Assembly: GCA_021296015.1 (NCBI GenBank)
Contig: JAGWBG010000001.1
Coordinates: 1-28,734, forward strand
DNA from: Dehalococcoidia bacterium
Lineage (GTDB): Bacteria; Chloroflexota; Dehalococcoidia; Lucifugimonadales; JAGWBF01
DNA length: 28,734 nt
Direction of reading: 5' to 3'
Shown here: in pieces, positions 11,838 through 20,389 of the stretch
Position numbering within the stretch: position 1 is the first letter of the stretch
How the letters are laid out: the number at the start of each line of letters is the position of its first letter
Notes under the pieces: generated by a model
The model's input: only the letters and a program-made list of their open reading frames with translations
Database searches by the model: none
What the model was told of the DNA's origin: nothing
Translations under genes and position numbers: made by a program

Positions 11838-13109
11838 TTGGAAACGAAATCAAGCCGAGGGGACGTAAAAGACCTGTCCCTGGCCAAAGACGGGATCAAC
11901 CTCATACGTTGGGCCGCCAGAGAGATGCCGGTCATCGGGCTGATACGGGAGCGGTTCTCCAGGGAACGACCCTTTGAAGGACTGCGTATATCAGGATGCC
12001 TGCACATCACCACCGAGACGGCCAACCTCGCCCTTGCGTTGAAGGACGGAGGCGCCGAAGTTGCGATGTGCGCAAGCAACCCCCTGAGCACCCAGGATGC
12101 TGTCGCCGCCGCCCTGGTGAGCGAATACGGCATACCCACCTTTGCCATCAAGGGGGAAGACAACGAGACCTACTACCGCCACATCCACTCCGCCCTGGAC
12201 CATAATCCCAACATGACCCTGGATGACGGCGCCGACCTGGTCACCGCCATCCATAAGGAGCGCCAGGACCTGATTGACGGCGTTATCGGCGGTGCCGAGG
12301 AGACCACCACAGGCGTTGTCCGGCTGCGAGCCATGGCAGAGGACGGCCAGCTCAAATACCCCATCATAGCCGTCAACGAGGCGGATACCAAACATTTCTT
12401 CGACAACCGCTACGGCACCGGACAGAGCACCCTGGACGGCATCACCCGCGCTACCAACATCATGTGGGCAGGCAGAAGGGTGGTGGTCTTCGCCTATGGC
12501 TGGTGTGGGAGAGGGGTTGCCATGAGAGCCCGCGGCATGGGAGCACACGTCACAGTCATAGAAGTTGACCCGGTCAAGGCCCTGGAAGCGATTATGGACG
12601 GTTTCACCGTCATGCCCAGCGTGGAGGCGGCCCGGACGGGGGAGGTTTTCATCACCGTCACCGGCGGCTTCAAAGCCATCGGTCAGCAACACCTGGATGC
12701 GATGCGGGATGGAGCTATTCTGTGCAACAGCGGACACTTCAACGTGGAGATAGATATACCCGCCCTGGCAGCCATGTCCAAGGAGAAGAGCCAAATACGC
12801 CCCTTCGTGGATGAGTATGTCCTCAAGGATGGAAGGCGAATCTACCTCCTGGCCGATGGCCGCCTGATAAACCTCTCCGCCGCCGAGGGTCACCCTTCCA
12901 GCGTTATGGACATGAGCTTTGCCAACCAGGCCCTCAGCGCGGAGTACGTGGTAAAAAACAGGGACAGCCTGTCTCCGGGGGTGTACCCGGTGCCCCGGGA
13001 CACCGATATGGAGGTTGGACGCCTGAAGCTTCGTTCTATGGGGATTGAGATAGACACCCTCTCTTCAGAGCAGCAACGATACCTGGAAAGTTGGGAAGAG
13101 GGAACCTAG
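11838..13109 (+). CDS. ahcY: Adenosylhomocysteinase (S-adenosylhomocysteine hydrolase)
   Basis: This enzyme splits S-adenosylhomocysteine, the product of SAM-dependent methyl transfer, into adenosine and homocysteine, using bound NAD. Family marks are W-A-A-R-E-M-P-V near the start, S-G-C-L-H-I-T-T-E-T-A, A-S-N-P-L-S-T-Q-D, the substrate lysine/aspartate region D-N-R-Y-G-T-G-Q-S, the NAD loop Y-G-W-C-G-R-G, and N-S-G-H-F-N-V-E-I. The product has 423 residues. The proposed start is TTG at 11838, five bases after GAGGAGG; an earlier TTG at 11820 would lie before that ribosome site. It is separated from the kinase gene by 105 bases and from metK by 24, so ahcY and metK are probably co-transcribed. 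Confidence 0.95.
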   Translation: METKSSRGDVKDLSLAKDGINLIRWAAREMPVIGLIRERFSRERPFEGLRISGCLHITTETANLALALKDGGAEVAMCASNPLSTQDAVAAALVSEYGIPTFAIKGEDNETYYRHIHSALDHNPNMTLDDGADLVTAIHKERQDLIDGVIGGAEETTTGVVRLRAMAEDGQLKYPIIAVNEADTKHFFDNRYGTGQSTLDGITRATNIMWAGRRVVVFAYGWCGRGVAMRARGMGAHVTVIEVDPVKALEAIMDGFTVMPSVEAARTGEVFITVTGGFKAIGQQHLDAMRDGAILCNSGHFNVEIDIPALAAMSKEKSQIRPFVDEYVLKDGRRIYLLADGRLINLSAAEGHPSSVMDMSFANQALSAEYVVKNRDSLSPGVYPVPRDTDMEVGRLKLRSMGIEIDTLSSEQQRYLESWEEGT

Positions 13110-13133
13110 TATATAACGAGGAGGAACTGTACA

Positions 13134-14357
13134 ATGGCTTTTACCTTTATGGACTCAGCACGTTATCTCCTGACCTCGGAGTCGGTTACGGAGGGACACC
13201 CAGACAAGCTATGTGACCAGATTTCCGATGCAGTCCTTGACTCCATCCTTGGCCAGGACCCGGAAGGCAGGGTCGCATGTGAAACATGCACCACAACCGG
13301 CCTGGTAGTGGTCATGGGGGAGATAACCACCAACTGTTACGTGGACATTCCATCTCTGGTGCGGGATGCTCTGAAAGCGGCAGGCTACGTTCACGCCGAT
13401 TACGGCATTGACTACAAAAGCTGCGGGGTTATGGTCTCCATCAAGGAGCAGTCAAAAGATATAGACGCCGGAGTGAGCCGCTCTCTGGAGCTTCGTGAGG
13501 GGGCAGGGAGCGACAACGGCCATGAGGATAAGCTCAGTATAGGGGCCGGGGACCAGGGAATGATGGTGGGGTTCGCCTGCAACGAGACCCCGGAACTGAT
13601 GCCCCTGACGGTAAGTCTGTCCCACAAGCTTACAAAGCAGCTAGCCAAGGTAAGGAAGGACGGTGTACTGGAATACCTGCGGCCCGACGGCAAATCCCAG
13701 GTTACGGTGGAGTACAACTATGGCGTGCCCAAGCGCGTAGATACCGTGGTCATAAGCGCTCAACATGATCCTGATACCAACAATGAGGACATAAAGAAAG
13801 ACATCATGGAGCATGTCATAAAGAGCGTGATACCCGAGGAGCTTATGGACTCCGAGACCCAATACCTCATCAACCCCAGTGGAAGGTTCGTCACTGGCGG
13901 GCCCGAGGGGGATGCCGGACTCACCGGGCGGAAGATACTGGTGGATACCTACGGCGGGATAGCCCGACACGGCGGGGGCGCTTTCTCAGGAAAGGACCCG
14001 ACGAAGGTGGACCGCTCCGGGGCCTACGCTGCCCGGTACGTTGCCAAAAACATAGTGGCAGCAGGGCTGGCCGACAGAGCGGAAGTATTGGTGTCTTATG
14101 CCATCGGCAAGGCCGAGCCAACCTCCATAAGCGTGGAGACCTTCGGCACCGGCAAGGTAGATGACGACGTCATAAGCGAACTGGCGTTAAAACACTTTGA
14201 CCTGAGACCCGCGGCCATAATAGAGAACCTGCACCTGAGAAGGCCCATCTACAAGGGCACCGCAGCCTATGGTCACTTCGGGCGCGAGGACCTGGACCTG
14301 CCCTGGGAGCGCACGGACAAGGCTGCCATTCTCAGGTCGGAGGCAGGCCTGAGCTAG
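13134..14357 (+). CDS. metK: S-adenosylmethionine synthetase
   Basis: This enzyme makes SAM from methionine and ATP. The 407-residue product shows the bacterial MetK marks: T-S-E-S-V-T-E-G-H-P-D-K near the start with the ATP-binding His, the G-A-G-D-Q-G-M-M-V-G-F-A hexapeptide region, G-G-P-E-G-D-A-G-L-T-G-R-K and the second nucleotide motif G-G-G-A-F-S-G-K-D-P-T-K-V-D-R-S-G. GAGGAGG precedes the ATG. As the last gene of the riboswitch-led set it supplies the ligand that turns that set off, closing a feedback loop if the transcript reaches this far. A repeat remnant follows its stop. Confidence 0.97.
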   Translation: MAFTFMDSARYLLTSESVTEGHPDKLCDQISDAVLDSILGQDPEGRVACETCTTTGLVVVMGEITTNCYVDIPSLVRDALKAAGYVHADYGIDYKSCGVMVSIKEQSKDIDAGVSRSLELREGAGSDNGHEDKLSIGAGDQGMMVGFACNETPELMPLTVSLSHKLTKQLAKVRKDGVLEYLRPDGKSQVTVEYNYGVPKRVDTVVISAQHDPDTNNEDIKKDIMEHVIKSVIPEELMDSETQYLINPSGRFVTGGPEGDAGLTGRKILVDTYGGIARHGGGAFSGKDPTKVDRSGAYAARYVAKNIVAAGLADRAEVLVSYAIGKAEPTSISVETFGTGKVDDDVISELALKHFDLRPAAIIENLHLRRPIYKGTAAYGHFGREDLDLPWERTDKAAILRSEAGLS

Positions 14358-14382
14358 AATAAATAGGACTCAAATACCCTGG

Positions 14383-14396
14383 GCGCTCGGAATGAC
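14383..14396. repeat. Remnant of the 90-bp inverted-repeat element
   Basis: GCGCTCGGAATGAC is identical over 14 bases to the right end of the element (3048-3061). No left arm is seen within the 102-base gap between metK and the phosphomutase gene, so this is a truncated copy. Confidence 0.55.
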
Positions 14397-14459
14397 ACAG
14401 AGTTATCTCTAGGCCCTAAATCGCGGCGAAAGCTCAGCATAATCTCACAGGAGTCTGAG

Positions 14460-15887
14460 ATGGCGATAATCCGGTTCGGGACGGACGGGTGGCGCGGCCT
14501 CATCGCCCGAGACTTCACCTTCGACAACGTAGCCCTATGCGCCCAGGGAGTAGCCAGCTACCTGCACAAGGAGGGAAGGGCCGGGGATGGCCTCGTCGTC
14601 GGCTACGACACACGTTTCGCTTCCCGGGAGTTTGCCGGCCTGGTAGCGGAGGTCATGGCCGGAAATGGCATCGTCACCTTCCTTTCCGACAGGGCCGCTC
14701 CCACCCCGGTGGTGAGCTATAACATTCTGCACCATAAAGCCGCAGGCGCAGCCATTATAACCGCAAGCCACAATCCGGCCCTTTGGAACGGATTCAAGTA
14801 CAAACCCGACTACGCCGGCAGCGCCAGCCCCGAGGTAACCGCACGGCTGGAGCAGGAGATTGAGCGGGCGGAGACCGATGGTGTAAGCTCAATGCCACTA
14901 CACAAGGCCGGGGACGAGGGGCTTGTGCAAATCATAGACCCGACGCCTCCGTACCTGGAGCAGATTGCCCGTCTTGTGGATATAGAAGCCATCTCCGGTG
15001 CGGGCCTTAGCATAGTGGTAGACGCCATGCACGGAGCGGGGGCGGGTTACTTGCGTTCAATTCTTCCCCAGAGCAGGGATAGGAGCATGGTATTTGAGAT
15101 AAACGGTGAGCGTAACCCGGCCTTCCCCGGTATGGAGCGGCCCGAACCAATAGCGGCCAATCTGGCGTCCCTCTCTCATACGGTGGTCGAAAAAGGGGCA
15201 GACGTGGGTATCGCCTTCGATGGCGACGCCGACAGGGTGGGGATAATTGATGAGAAAGGAACCTTCATCACCACACTCGAGGCTTTCGCCTTGCTCGCTC
15301 TCTATCTCCTGGAGATAAAAGAGGACAAGGGAGCCCTGGTGAAGTCCTTGACTTCCACCAGTATGGTCTACAGGTTGGGGGAGATTTATGACGTGCCCGT
15401 CTTTGAGACGGCAGTGGGATTCAAGTACATCTGTCCCATCATGTTGCGAGAAAACGCCCTTATGGGTGGCGAGGAAAGCGGAGGCTACGGCTTTCGGGGT
15501 CACATACCGGAGCGCGATGGTATACTGAGCGGCCTTCTGCTGCTGGAGTACATGGCGAAGACGGGTAAGCGTCCGTCGGAGCTTATGGAGCATCTGTTTG
15601 AGGTAGTAGGTCCCCATCACTACCAACGCCGCGACATCTCCTTTCCTCCTGAGGACAGGGAAAGCCTTCAAAGCAAGCTGGAGAGCGGCGACCTGAACGA
15701 GGTGGCCGGAATGCCCGTAGTATCCGCCGACTCCATAGACGGTCGGCGGTTCAAGTTCTCCTCCAACGTCTGGCTCCTGGTCCGATTCTCAGGCACCGAA
15801 CCCCTGCTCCGAATATACGCCGAGGCGGAGAGTCCGAAGAAGGTTGGGCAGCTTCTGGACGGTGCTGAGGCCTTTCTGGGACTCTGA
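14460..15887 (+). CDS. Phosphoglucomutase / phosphomannomutase
   Basis: This is a 475-residue alpha-D-phosphohexomutase. F-G-T-D-G-W-R-G opens the protein, the phospho-carrying Ser103 lies in T-A-S-H-N-P-A-L-W-N-G, the metal loop is D-G-D-A-D-R-V-G, the sugar-specificity loop is G-G-E-E-S-G-G-Y-G, and the phosphate-binding loop R-F-S-G-T-E-P is near the C terminus. The enzyme shifts phosphate between C1 and C6 of glucose and/or mannose. G-E-E-S-G is common to enzymes of both kinds, so I do not choose a symbol. The isomerase gene follows on the same strand, which suggests a pair feeding nucleotide-sugar or storage pathways. Confidence 0.92.
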   Translation: MAIIRFGTDGWRGLIARDFTFDNVALCAQGVASYLHKEGRAGDGLVVGYDTRFASREFAGLVAEVMAGNGIVTFLSDRAAPTPVVSYNILHHKAAGAAIITASHNPALWNGFKYKPDYAGSASPEVTARLEQEIERAETDGVSSMPLHKAGDEGLVQIIDPTPPYLEQIARLVDIEAISGAGLSIVVDAMHGAGAGYLRSILPQSRDRSMVFEINGERNPAFPGMERPEPIAANLASLSHTVVEKGADVGIAFDGDADRVGIIDEKGTFITTLEAFALLALYLLEIKEDKGALVKSLTSTSMVYRLGEIYDVPVFETAVGFKYICPIMLRENALMGGEESGGYGFRGHIPERDGILSGLLLLEYMAKTGKRPSELMEHLFEVVGPHHYQRRDISFPPEDRESLQSKLESGDLNEVAGMPVVSADSIDGRRFKFSSNVWLLVRFSGTEPLLRIYAEAESPKKVGQLLDGAEAFLGL

Positions 15888-15929
15888 AATGGACCTTCCA
15901 CAGTTCCGTTCCAGAATCCTATCCATGGA

Positions 15930-15956
15930 GTGGGAGCGGTCCGCAAGCGCTCCCAC
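15930..15956. repeat. Strong hairpin between the phosphomutase and isomerase genes
   Basis: GTGGGAGCG (15930-15938) and CGCTCCCAC (15948-15956) are a perfect 9-bp inverted repeat with a nine-base loop. TTCCGT (15904-15909) and ACGGAA (15955-15960) can add an alternative outer pairing. No T run follows. It lies just before the isomerase gene and may attenuate or stabilise the shared transcript. Confidence 0.45.
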
Positions 15957-15974
15957 GGAAAGGACGGTAGATAG

Positions 15975-17075
15975 ATGCCCGATGAATTAGTCCCAGAAGG
16001 TGCTGCTCTCGCCAAACCCCTTGATGATCCGTCCCTTTATCCCGGATTGGACCCCACCAACCTGAGACATAGGCTACGAGATTTCCCCGACCAGTGCAGG
16101 ACCGCTTGGGCCGAAGCTTCCGCTTTCAGCTTGCCCCCCAGCTATGCAGGGGCGCGGCGGGTGGTAGTGGCCGGCATGGGCGGCTCGGCCATCGGCGGGG
16201 ACCTGCTGGCCGACCTGGCTTCCCTTGAGGACTCCCCCCCCATAGTCGTCTCCCGGGACTACCGGATTCCCGGGTACGTGGACGAGGATACCCTGGTGCT
16301 GGCATGCAGCTACTCGGGCGAGACAGAAGAGACCATATCCGCCTTCCGCCAAGCCTTATCCCAGGGCGCGAAGGTCGTGGCCGTAACCGGAGGCGGAACG
16401 CTGGCCGCCGAGGCGCAGGAGCACGATGTACCTGTGTTCAGAGTAACGTACAAGGGCGAGCCCAGAAGCGCCCTTGGCTATAGCTTCATTGTACCTGCGG
16501 TCTTGCTCATGAAGCTTGGTCTTGTGTCCGACAAGGCGCGGGACTTTGATGAAGCAATGCCGATTCTGGATGGTCTGGTGCCGGAACTGGCTGAAGGGTG
16601 CCCTTCTACCGGCAACGCCGCCAAAGCGTTGGCAGCAGACCTCCTTGACAAGCTTGTTGATATCTATGGCGCGGGTATCTTCCACGGCGTGGCCCGCAGG
16701 TGGAAAACCCAGTTCAACGAGAACTCCAAGGTATGGTCCGCTTTCGAATCACTGCCGGAGGCACACCACAACTCGGTGGTAGGATACCCACTGCCGGCCG
16801 GGGTGAAAGACCGCACCTTCGTCCTCCTTCTGACGCCAGGTCACTTGCATCCGAGGACACGTCTCAGATACGAGATTACCCACAGCCTTTTGGAGAGAGA
16901 GGCCATCCACAGGAGGAGGCTGGAGGGTCGGGGTGAAGGCCCCCTTAGCCAGATGCTCAGTACCATCCTTCTGGGAGACTACGTGAGCTATTACCTGGCA
17001 CTGCTCCAGGGTATCAACCCCTCTCCGGTCTCGGTTATAGACTACGTCAAGGAGCGATTGACCAACCCGACCTAG
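15975..17075 (+). CDS. Bifunctional phosphoglucose/phosphomannose isomerase (SIS domains)
   Basis: This 366-residue protein has two SIS half-domains. The first starts with V-V-A-G-M-G-G-S-A-I-G-G-D-L-L, and the sugar-phosphate binding S-Y-S-G-E-T-E-E-T comes next, as in the archaeal/bacterial PGI/PMI family. The second carries N-E-N-S-K-V-W and the late H-R-R-R-L-E-G-R-G region. These enzymes interconvert fructose 6-phosphate with glucose 6-phosphate and mannose 6-phosphate, feeding the mutase encoded just upstream. The gene ends 28 bases from the convergent rpsI stop, with a short TGCCC-TTCTC-GGGCA hairpin (17088-17102) between them. Confidence 0.9.
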   Translation: MPDELVPEGAALAKPLDDPSLYPGLDPTNLRHRLRDFPDQCRTAWAEASAFSLPPSYAGARRVVVAGMGGSAIGGDLLADLASLEDSPPIVVSRDYRIPGYVDEDTLVLACSYSGETEETISAFRQALSQGAKVVAVTGGGTLAAEAQEHDVPVFRVTYKGEPRSALGYSFIVPAVLLMKLGLVSDKARDFDEAMPILDGLVPELAEGCPSTGNAAKALAADLLDKLVDIYGAGIFHGVARRWKTQFNENSKVWSAFESLPEAHHNSVVGYPLPAGVKDRTFVLLLTPGHLHPRTRLRYEITHSLLEREAIHRRRLEGRGEGPLSQMLSTILLGDYVSYYLALLQGINPSPVSVIDYVKERLTNPT

Positions 17076-17103
17076 CGACACGCCGATTGCCCTTCTCGGG
17101 CAG

Positions 17104-17532
17104 CTACCGCTTGGTGTACTGAGGGGCGCGGCGGGCCCGCTTCAAGCCGTACTTCTTGCTTTCCTTGATCCTGGCATCTCGCGTCAGAAGCCCGAACTTG
17201 CGTAGAGTGGGCTTGAAAGCCTCGTCGAAGACCACCAGCGCCCTGGAAATACCGTGTCGTATAGCCTGGGACTGGGCTGATACTCCCCCTCCCTCCACGT
17301 TGGCAACAATACGGAACCTGTCGAGGGATTCCGTCACTCGGAGGGGTTCCTGTACCGCCGCTTGCCAGGTGGGCCATGGGAAAAACTCCTCAAGGGGCTT
17401 TCCGTTGACCTGCACCCGGACAGACGGCCCGGGTTCCCCGGAGCCAAGGTTCTGGTACAGTCGCACCTTTGCGATAGCCGTCTTGCGCTTACCTGTACCG
17501 TAATAGTATTGCTGAGTAGCTTCCTGTACCAA
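17104..17532 (-). CDS. rpsI: 30S ribosomal protein S9 (uS9)
   Basis: The 142-residue product has the S9 core Y-Y-G-T-G-K-R-K-T-A-I-A-K-V-R, G-G-G-V-S-A-Q-S-Q-A-I-R-H-G-I-S-R-A-L, and the basic tail ending Y-T-K-R, which reaches the P-site tRNA in the ribosome. The start is TTG (17532), with GGGAGG ten bases upstream. The tail ends in Thr-Lys-Arg, where Ser-Lys-Arg is usual. It follows rplM by 16 bases, the standard L13-S9 pair, and is the last gene of the minus-strand ribosomal block. Confidence 0.97.
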   Translation of the reverse strand: MVQEATQQYYYGTGKRKTAIAKVRLYQNLGSGEPGPSVRVQVNGKPLEEFFPWPTWQAAVQEPLRVTESLDRFRIVANVEGGGVSAQSQAIRHGISRALVVFDEAFKPTLRKFGLLTRDARIKESKKYGLKRARRAPQYTKR

Positions 17533-17548
17533 GGGTTACTTACCTCCC

Positions 17549-18001
17549 TTAGCTGTCTTCACCCTCAACGGAGGGCGGTCTGGCTATTTGAGCCTGATGG
17601 GGATGTGTATCACCGCTGTAGACCTTCAGCCGCTTGAGCATTTCTCTGCCCAGTTTATTCCGGGGCAACATTCCCTTCACGGCCATTTGCACCACCCGTT
17701 CCGGGTGTGTCTCCATCACGTCGCGCAAGATGAAGGTCTTCAGATTACCTATGTAACCGCTGTGCCGGTAGTAGGTCTTTTGGGTTAGCTTCCTGCCAGT
17801 GAGCCTTACCTTGGATGCGTTCACTATCACCACGTAGCCGCCGGTCAGCGTATGCGGCGTATAGTCAGGTCTGTCCTTGCCTTGCAGTGTCCTTGAGACA
17901 CGGGTGGCGAGCCTGCCAAGGGTCTGTCCAGTGGCATCTATCAGATGCCACTCAGGCTTAACATCCGCTGGCTTCGCCATATAGGTCTTATCCCGCTTCA
18001 T
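17549..18001 (-). CDS. rplM: 50S ribosomal protein L13 (uL13)
   Basis: The product of 150 residues begins M-K-R-D-K-T-Y-M-A-K and continues with the L13 marks W-H-L-I-D-A-T-G-Q-T-L-G-R-L-A-T, H-S-G-Y-I-G-N-L-K and G-M-L-P-R-N-K-L-G-R. An upstream TTG could add four residues, but GGAGG lies right in front of the ATG at 18001. The start overlaps the end of truA by 14 bases, so the two are probably translated together. Confidence 0.97.
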   Translation of the reverse strand: MKRDKTYMAKPADVKPEWHLIDATGQTLGRLATRVSRTLQGKDRPDYTPHTLTGGYVVIVNASKVRLTGRKLTQKTYYRHSGYIGNLKTFILRDVMETHPERVVQMAVKGMLPRNKLGREMLKRLKVYSGDTHPHQAQIARPPSVEGEDS

Positions 18002-18785
18002 AGTTGCCTCCAACCTCGGGTGGAAAGTTCGAATAATGTACGCTCATCAGGCATAGCCCCCTGGCCGGCAGTGACGGGCAATATCTCAACTCTTTGCGCG
18101 TACCGTCCATTATCTCTCTCATTATCTCCACTGGCAATCTGCCCAGCCCAATGTCCACCAGGATGCCATTGGTCCGACGAATCTGATGTAGTAGAAAGCC
18201 GGTGGCACAGGCTTCGATGTACACCAACTCCCCGTCTCGCCACACGTCCCACCGAGCTACATTTCGTACCGCGCTTCTTCCGGGGGGCAGCGACGACGTG
18301 AGGGCCGAGAAATCATGAGTACCAGGCAAGTAGCTCGCCGCCTCTTTCATCCTCCCTATGTCCAGCGGAGACGATACCCAGTGAGAGAAGTCCCTCAGCA
18401 AGGCTGAGGGCCACCTGGCATTTAGCAAGGTGTACCGGTACGTCCTACCAACCGCGTCCTTCCTGGAGCTAAAATCCGGCGAGACCTGATACGCTCCCCT
18501 GACCTTGATGTCAGGCGGCAAATGCCAATTCAGGGCGTTTACAAATGTGTCCGTTGTGTAAGGTGCATGAGTCAGGAAATCTGCTACCTGACCCCGGGCG
18601 TGAGCGCCGGCGTCGGTACGGCTGGCTCCTCTAACCCTTGTGTTCTCTTGTGTTAGGCTTTTTATCGCCCTCTCCAGTTCACCCTGTATGGTGGGGACGT
18701 GGACCTGCCATTGAAACCCCTTATACCCAGTGCCGTCGTAATCCAGGATGAGGGCAATCCGCCGTCTGTCATTGGAACAATGCAA
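17988..18785 (-). CDS. truA: tRNA pseudouridine synthase A (tRNA positions 38-40)
   Basis: TruA converts uridines 38, 39 and 40 in the anticodon arm of many tRNAs to pseudouridine. The catalytic Asp lies in G-A-S-R-T-D-A-G-A-H-A-R-G-Q; D-Y-D-G-T-G-Y-K-G-F-Q-W opens the domain, and the second half has R-K-D-A-V-G-R-T-Y-R-Y and F-L-L-H-Q-I-R-R. The frame stays open upstream into rplQ, but sequence before 18785 does not look like TruA. I choose a TTG at 18785 (265 residues), although no strong ribosome site precedes it, so the start is uncertain. It lies between rplQ and rplM, a common place for truA. Confidence 0.9.
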   Translation of the reverse strand: MHCSNDRRRIALILDYDGTGYKGFQWQVHVPTIQGELERAIKSLTQENTRVRGASRTDAGAHARGQVADFLTHAPYTTDTFVNALNWHLPPDIKVRGAYQVSPDFSSRKDAVGRTYRYTLLNARWPSALLRDFSHWVSSPLDIGRMKEAASYLPGTHDFSALTSSLPPGRSAVRNVARWDVWRDGELVYIEACATGFLLHQIRRTNGILVDIGLGRLPVEIMREIMDGTRKELRYCPSLPARGLCLMSVHYSNFPPEVGGNYEAG

Positions 18786-18810
18786 CTGTGGACCACGCTC
18801 AACCTGGACG

Positions 18811-19164
18811 CTACACCAGTTCGACGAGGGCCATGGCTGCCGCATCTCCCTTCCGGGACCCCAGTTTGACAATACGGGTATACCCTCCCGGCCGGTTGGC
18901 ATACCTGGGGGCCAACTCATCGAACACCTTCTTCACCACCTCCTGGTTGGGGACCTGGGCCAAGGCGAGGCGGCGGTGGTGAAGGGTGCCTTTCTTGCCG
19001 TGGGTTATAAGCTTCTCGACGAACCTCCTGGCTTCCACGGCTTTGGCCTCGGTAGTAACTATGCGTCCGTGACGCACAACCCCACCAGCCAGAGAGCGGA
19101 GGAGAGCCAACCGCTGGTCCTTGGGTCTGCCTAGTTTCTTACCAGCTATACGATGTGCTACCAT
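18811..19164 (-). CDS. rplQ: 50S ribosomal protein L17 (bL17)
   Basis: The 117-residue product has the L17 features G-K-K-L-G-R-P-K-D-Q-R-L-A-L-L-R-S-L near the start, T-T-E-A-K-A-V-E-A-R-R-F-V-E-K-L-I-T and the closing R-P-G-G-Y-T-R-I-V-K-L-G-S-R-K-G-D-A-A. In most bacteria the second motif is longer in the middle; here it is close to standard. It follows rpoA by eight bases, the conserved alpha-operon order. Confidence 0.96.
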   Translation of the reverse strand: MVAHRIAGKKLGRPKDQRLALLRSLAGGVVRHGRIVTTEAKAVEARRFVEKLITHGKKGTLHHRRLALAQVPNQEVVKKVFDELAPRYANRPGGYTRIVKLGSRKGDAAAMALVELV

Positions 19165-19172
19165 CGGCGGTC

Positions 19173-20381
19173 TTAGTTCTCCTCTCTATTTTGTCTAAAT
19201 GAGCTATCAGATTTGGCATCGTACAAAGTCAAGAGGTCATCCTCTTCGTCGTCACCGCCCCTGTCATCCCAAATGGGCTTGTCATCTTCAACCTCGAACT
19301 GGGCGGCAATATGACTATCGTCACCAATCTCACTAGATGTCTGGAACACCCCAACTCCCTCCTGTGCGCCTCCATTGGTCCCGTGGCCGGGCAGCCTTGC
19401 TGCCGCGTCCTCTTCGCTCAACATACCCTTGGCACCGAGCTTGGTCAGAAGCTCCTCCAGTGACTTCTCTCCGAAGTTTCTTATCTTGAGGAGCTCACTA
19501 TTGCTCATTTCAAGCACCTGGCCGACTTTGCTTACGTAGGCCCGCTTGAGACAGTTGAGGGTTCTGGGAGTAAGCTCCAGCTTCTCAATGGGGGTCTGGT
19601 ATATCTCAGGAGATACCGTAATTAGGGGCCTGTCAGCACCGCCTTTGGTCTCGTTGCCCAGATTGCTGAACAGGAAGAAGTGGTTGACCAGCACGTCCGA
19701 TGATTTCTTGAGGGCGTCTATGGGGGTTATCGTACCATCGGTCCACATCTCCAACACCAGACGCTCGTAATCGGTGACATGCCCTACACGGGTCCTCTCG
19801 ATTGCGTAGTTGACCTTCCTCACGGGGCTGAAGATGGCATCAACCGGCAACACGCCCATAAGAGGCCCCGTTATTCCATCGCCCTGGCTAACGGGTTGGT
19901 AACCTTTGCCGTGGTCTACGTTGAACTCCACCGAAATAGCGGCATCATCCGAGTCCAGGGTGGCCAGGTGATGTTCCGGGTTGACGATTTCGAAATCGGC
20001 GGACGTGGCTATATCCCCTGCACACACCCTGCCCTGTCCGGTTATTTCAAGACGCATCTTACCCGGTCTGCCGGTAACAGAGCGTATCCGTATTCCCTTC
20101 ACCCTCAGGAGAAACTCCATGACCTCTTCTCTCATGTGGGATATGTTGGAATACTCGTGCAAAACCCCGTCAATCTTCACCCACGTGATGGCGGTCCCCT
20201 CTATGGAACTCAAGAGCATACGCCTTATAGGGTTACCTATAGTCATGCCATAGCCCCGTTGCAGCGGCTCTATGGTAAACTTGCCATAGGTATTATCAGC
20301 CTGGAGTATCTTAATCTCAGGGGTAAGGTTCTCAGTCCCGCCCTGGGTTGTTCCTCTGGACATGATAGAGGTTTCCAACAT
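19173..20381 (-). CDS. rpoA: RNA polymerase alpha subunit with an acidic C-terminal tail
   Basis: The alpha subunit dimerises to start RNA polymerase assembly and its C-terminal domain touches UP-element DNA and activators. Residues 20-245 form the N-terminal domain (G-Y-G-M-T-I-G-N-P-I-R-R-M-L-L-S-S-I at 43-60). Residues 262-318 form the helical C-terminal domain (I-E-K-L-E-L-T-P-R-T-L-N-C-L-K-R-A, then K-I-R-N-F-G-E-K-S-L-E-E-L). With 402 residues it is far longer than the usual 315-340: after residue 320 comes a tail of about 78 residues rich in Asp, Glu, Gly and Ser. An ATG at 20363 is possible but lacks a ribosome site, whereas GAGGT precedes 20381. It begins nine bases from the rpsD stop. 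Confidence 0.97.
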   Translation of the reverse strand: MLETSIMSRGTTQGGTENLTPEIKILQADNTYGKFTIEPLQRGYGMTIGNPIRRMLLSSIEGTAITWVKIDGVLHEYSNISHMREEVMEFLLRVKGIRIRSVTGRPGKMRLEITGQGRVCAGDIATSADFEIVNPEHHLATLDSDDAAISVEFNVDHGKGYQPVSQGDGITGPLMGVLPVDAIFSPVRKVNYAIERTRVGHVTDYERLVLEMWTDGTITPIDALKKSSDVLVNHFFLFSNLGNETKGGADRPLITVSPEIYQTPIEKLELTPRTLNCLKRAYVSKVGQVLEMSNSELLKIRNFGEKSLEELLTKLGAKGMLSEEDAAARLPGHGTNGGAQEGVGVFQTSSEIGDDSHIAAQFEVEDDKPIWDDRGGDDEEDDLLTLYDAKSDSSFRQNREEN

Positions 20382-20389
20382 AATCGCTA

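Noticed and set aside
17088..17102. Terminator between the convergent isomerase and rpsI genes
   Set aside because: The stem is only 5 bp and has no T run on either strand; mentioned in the isomerase entry but not called as a terminator.
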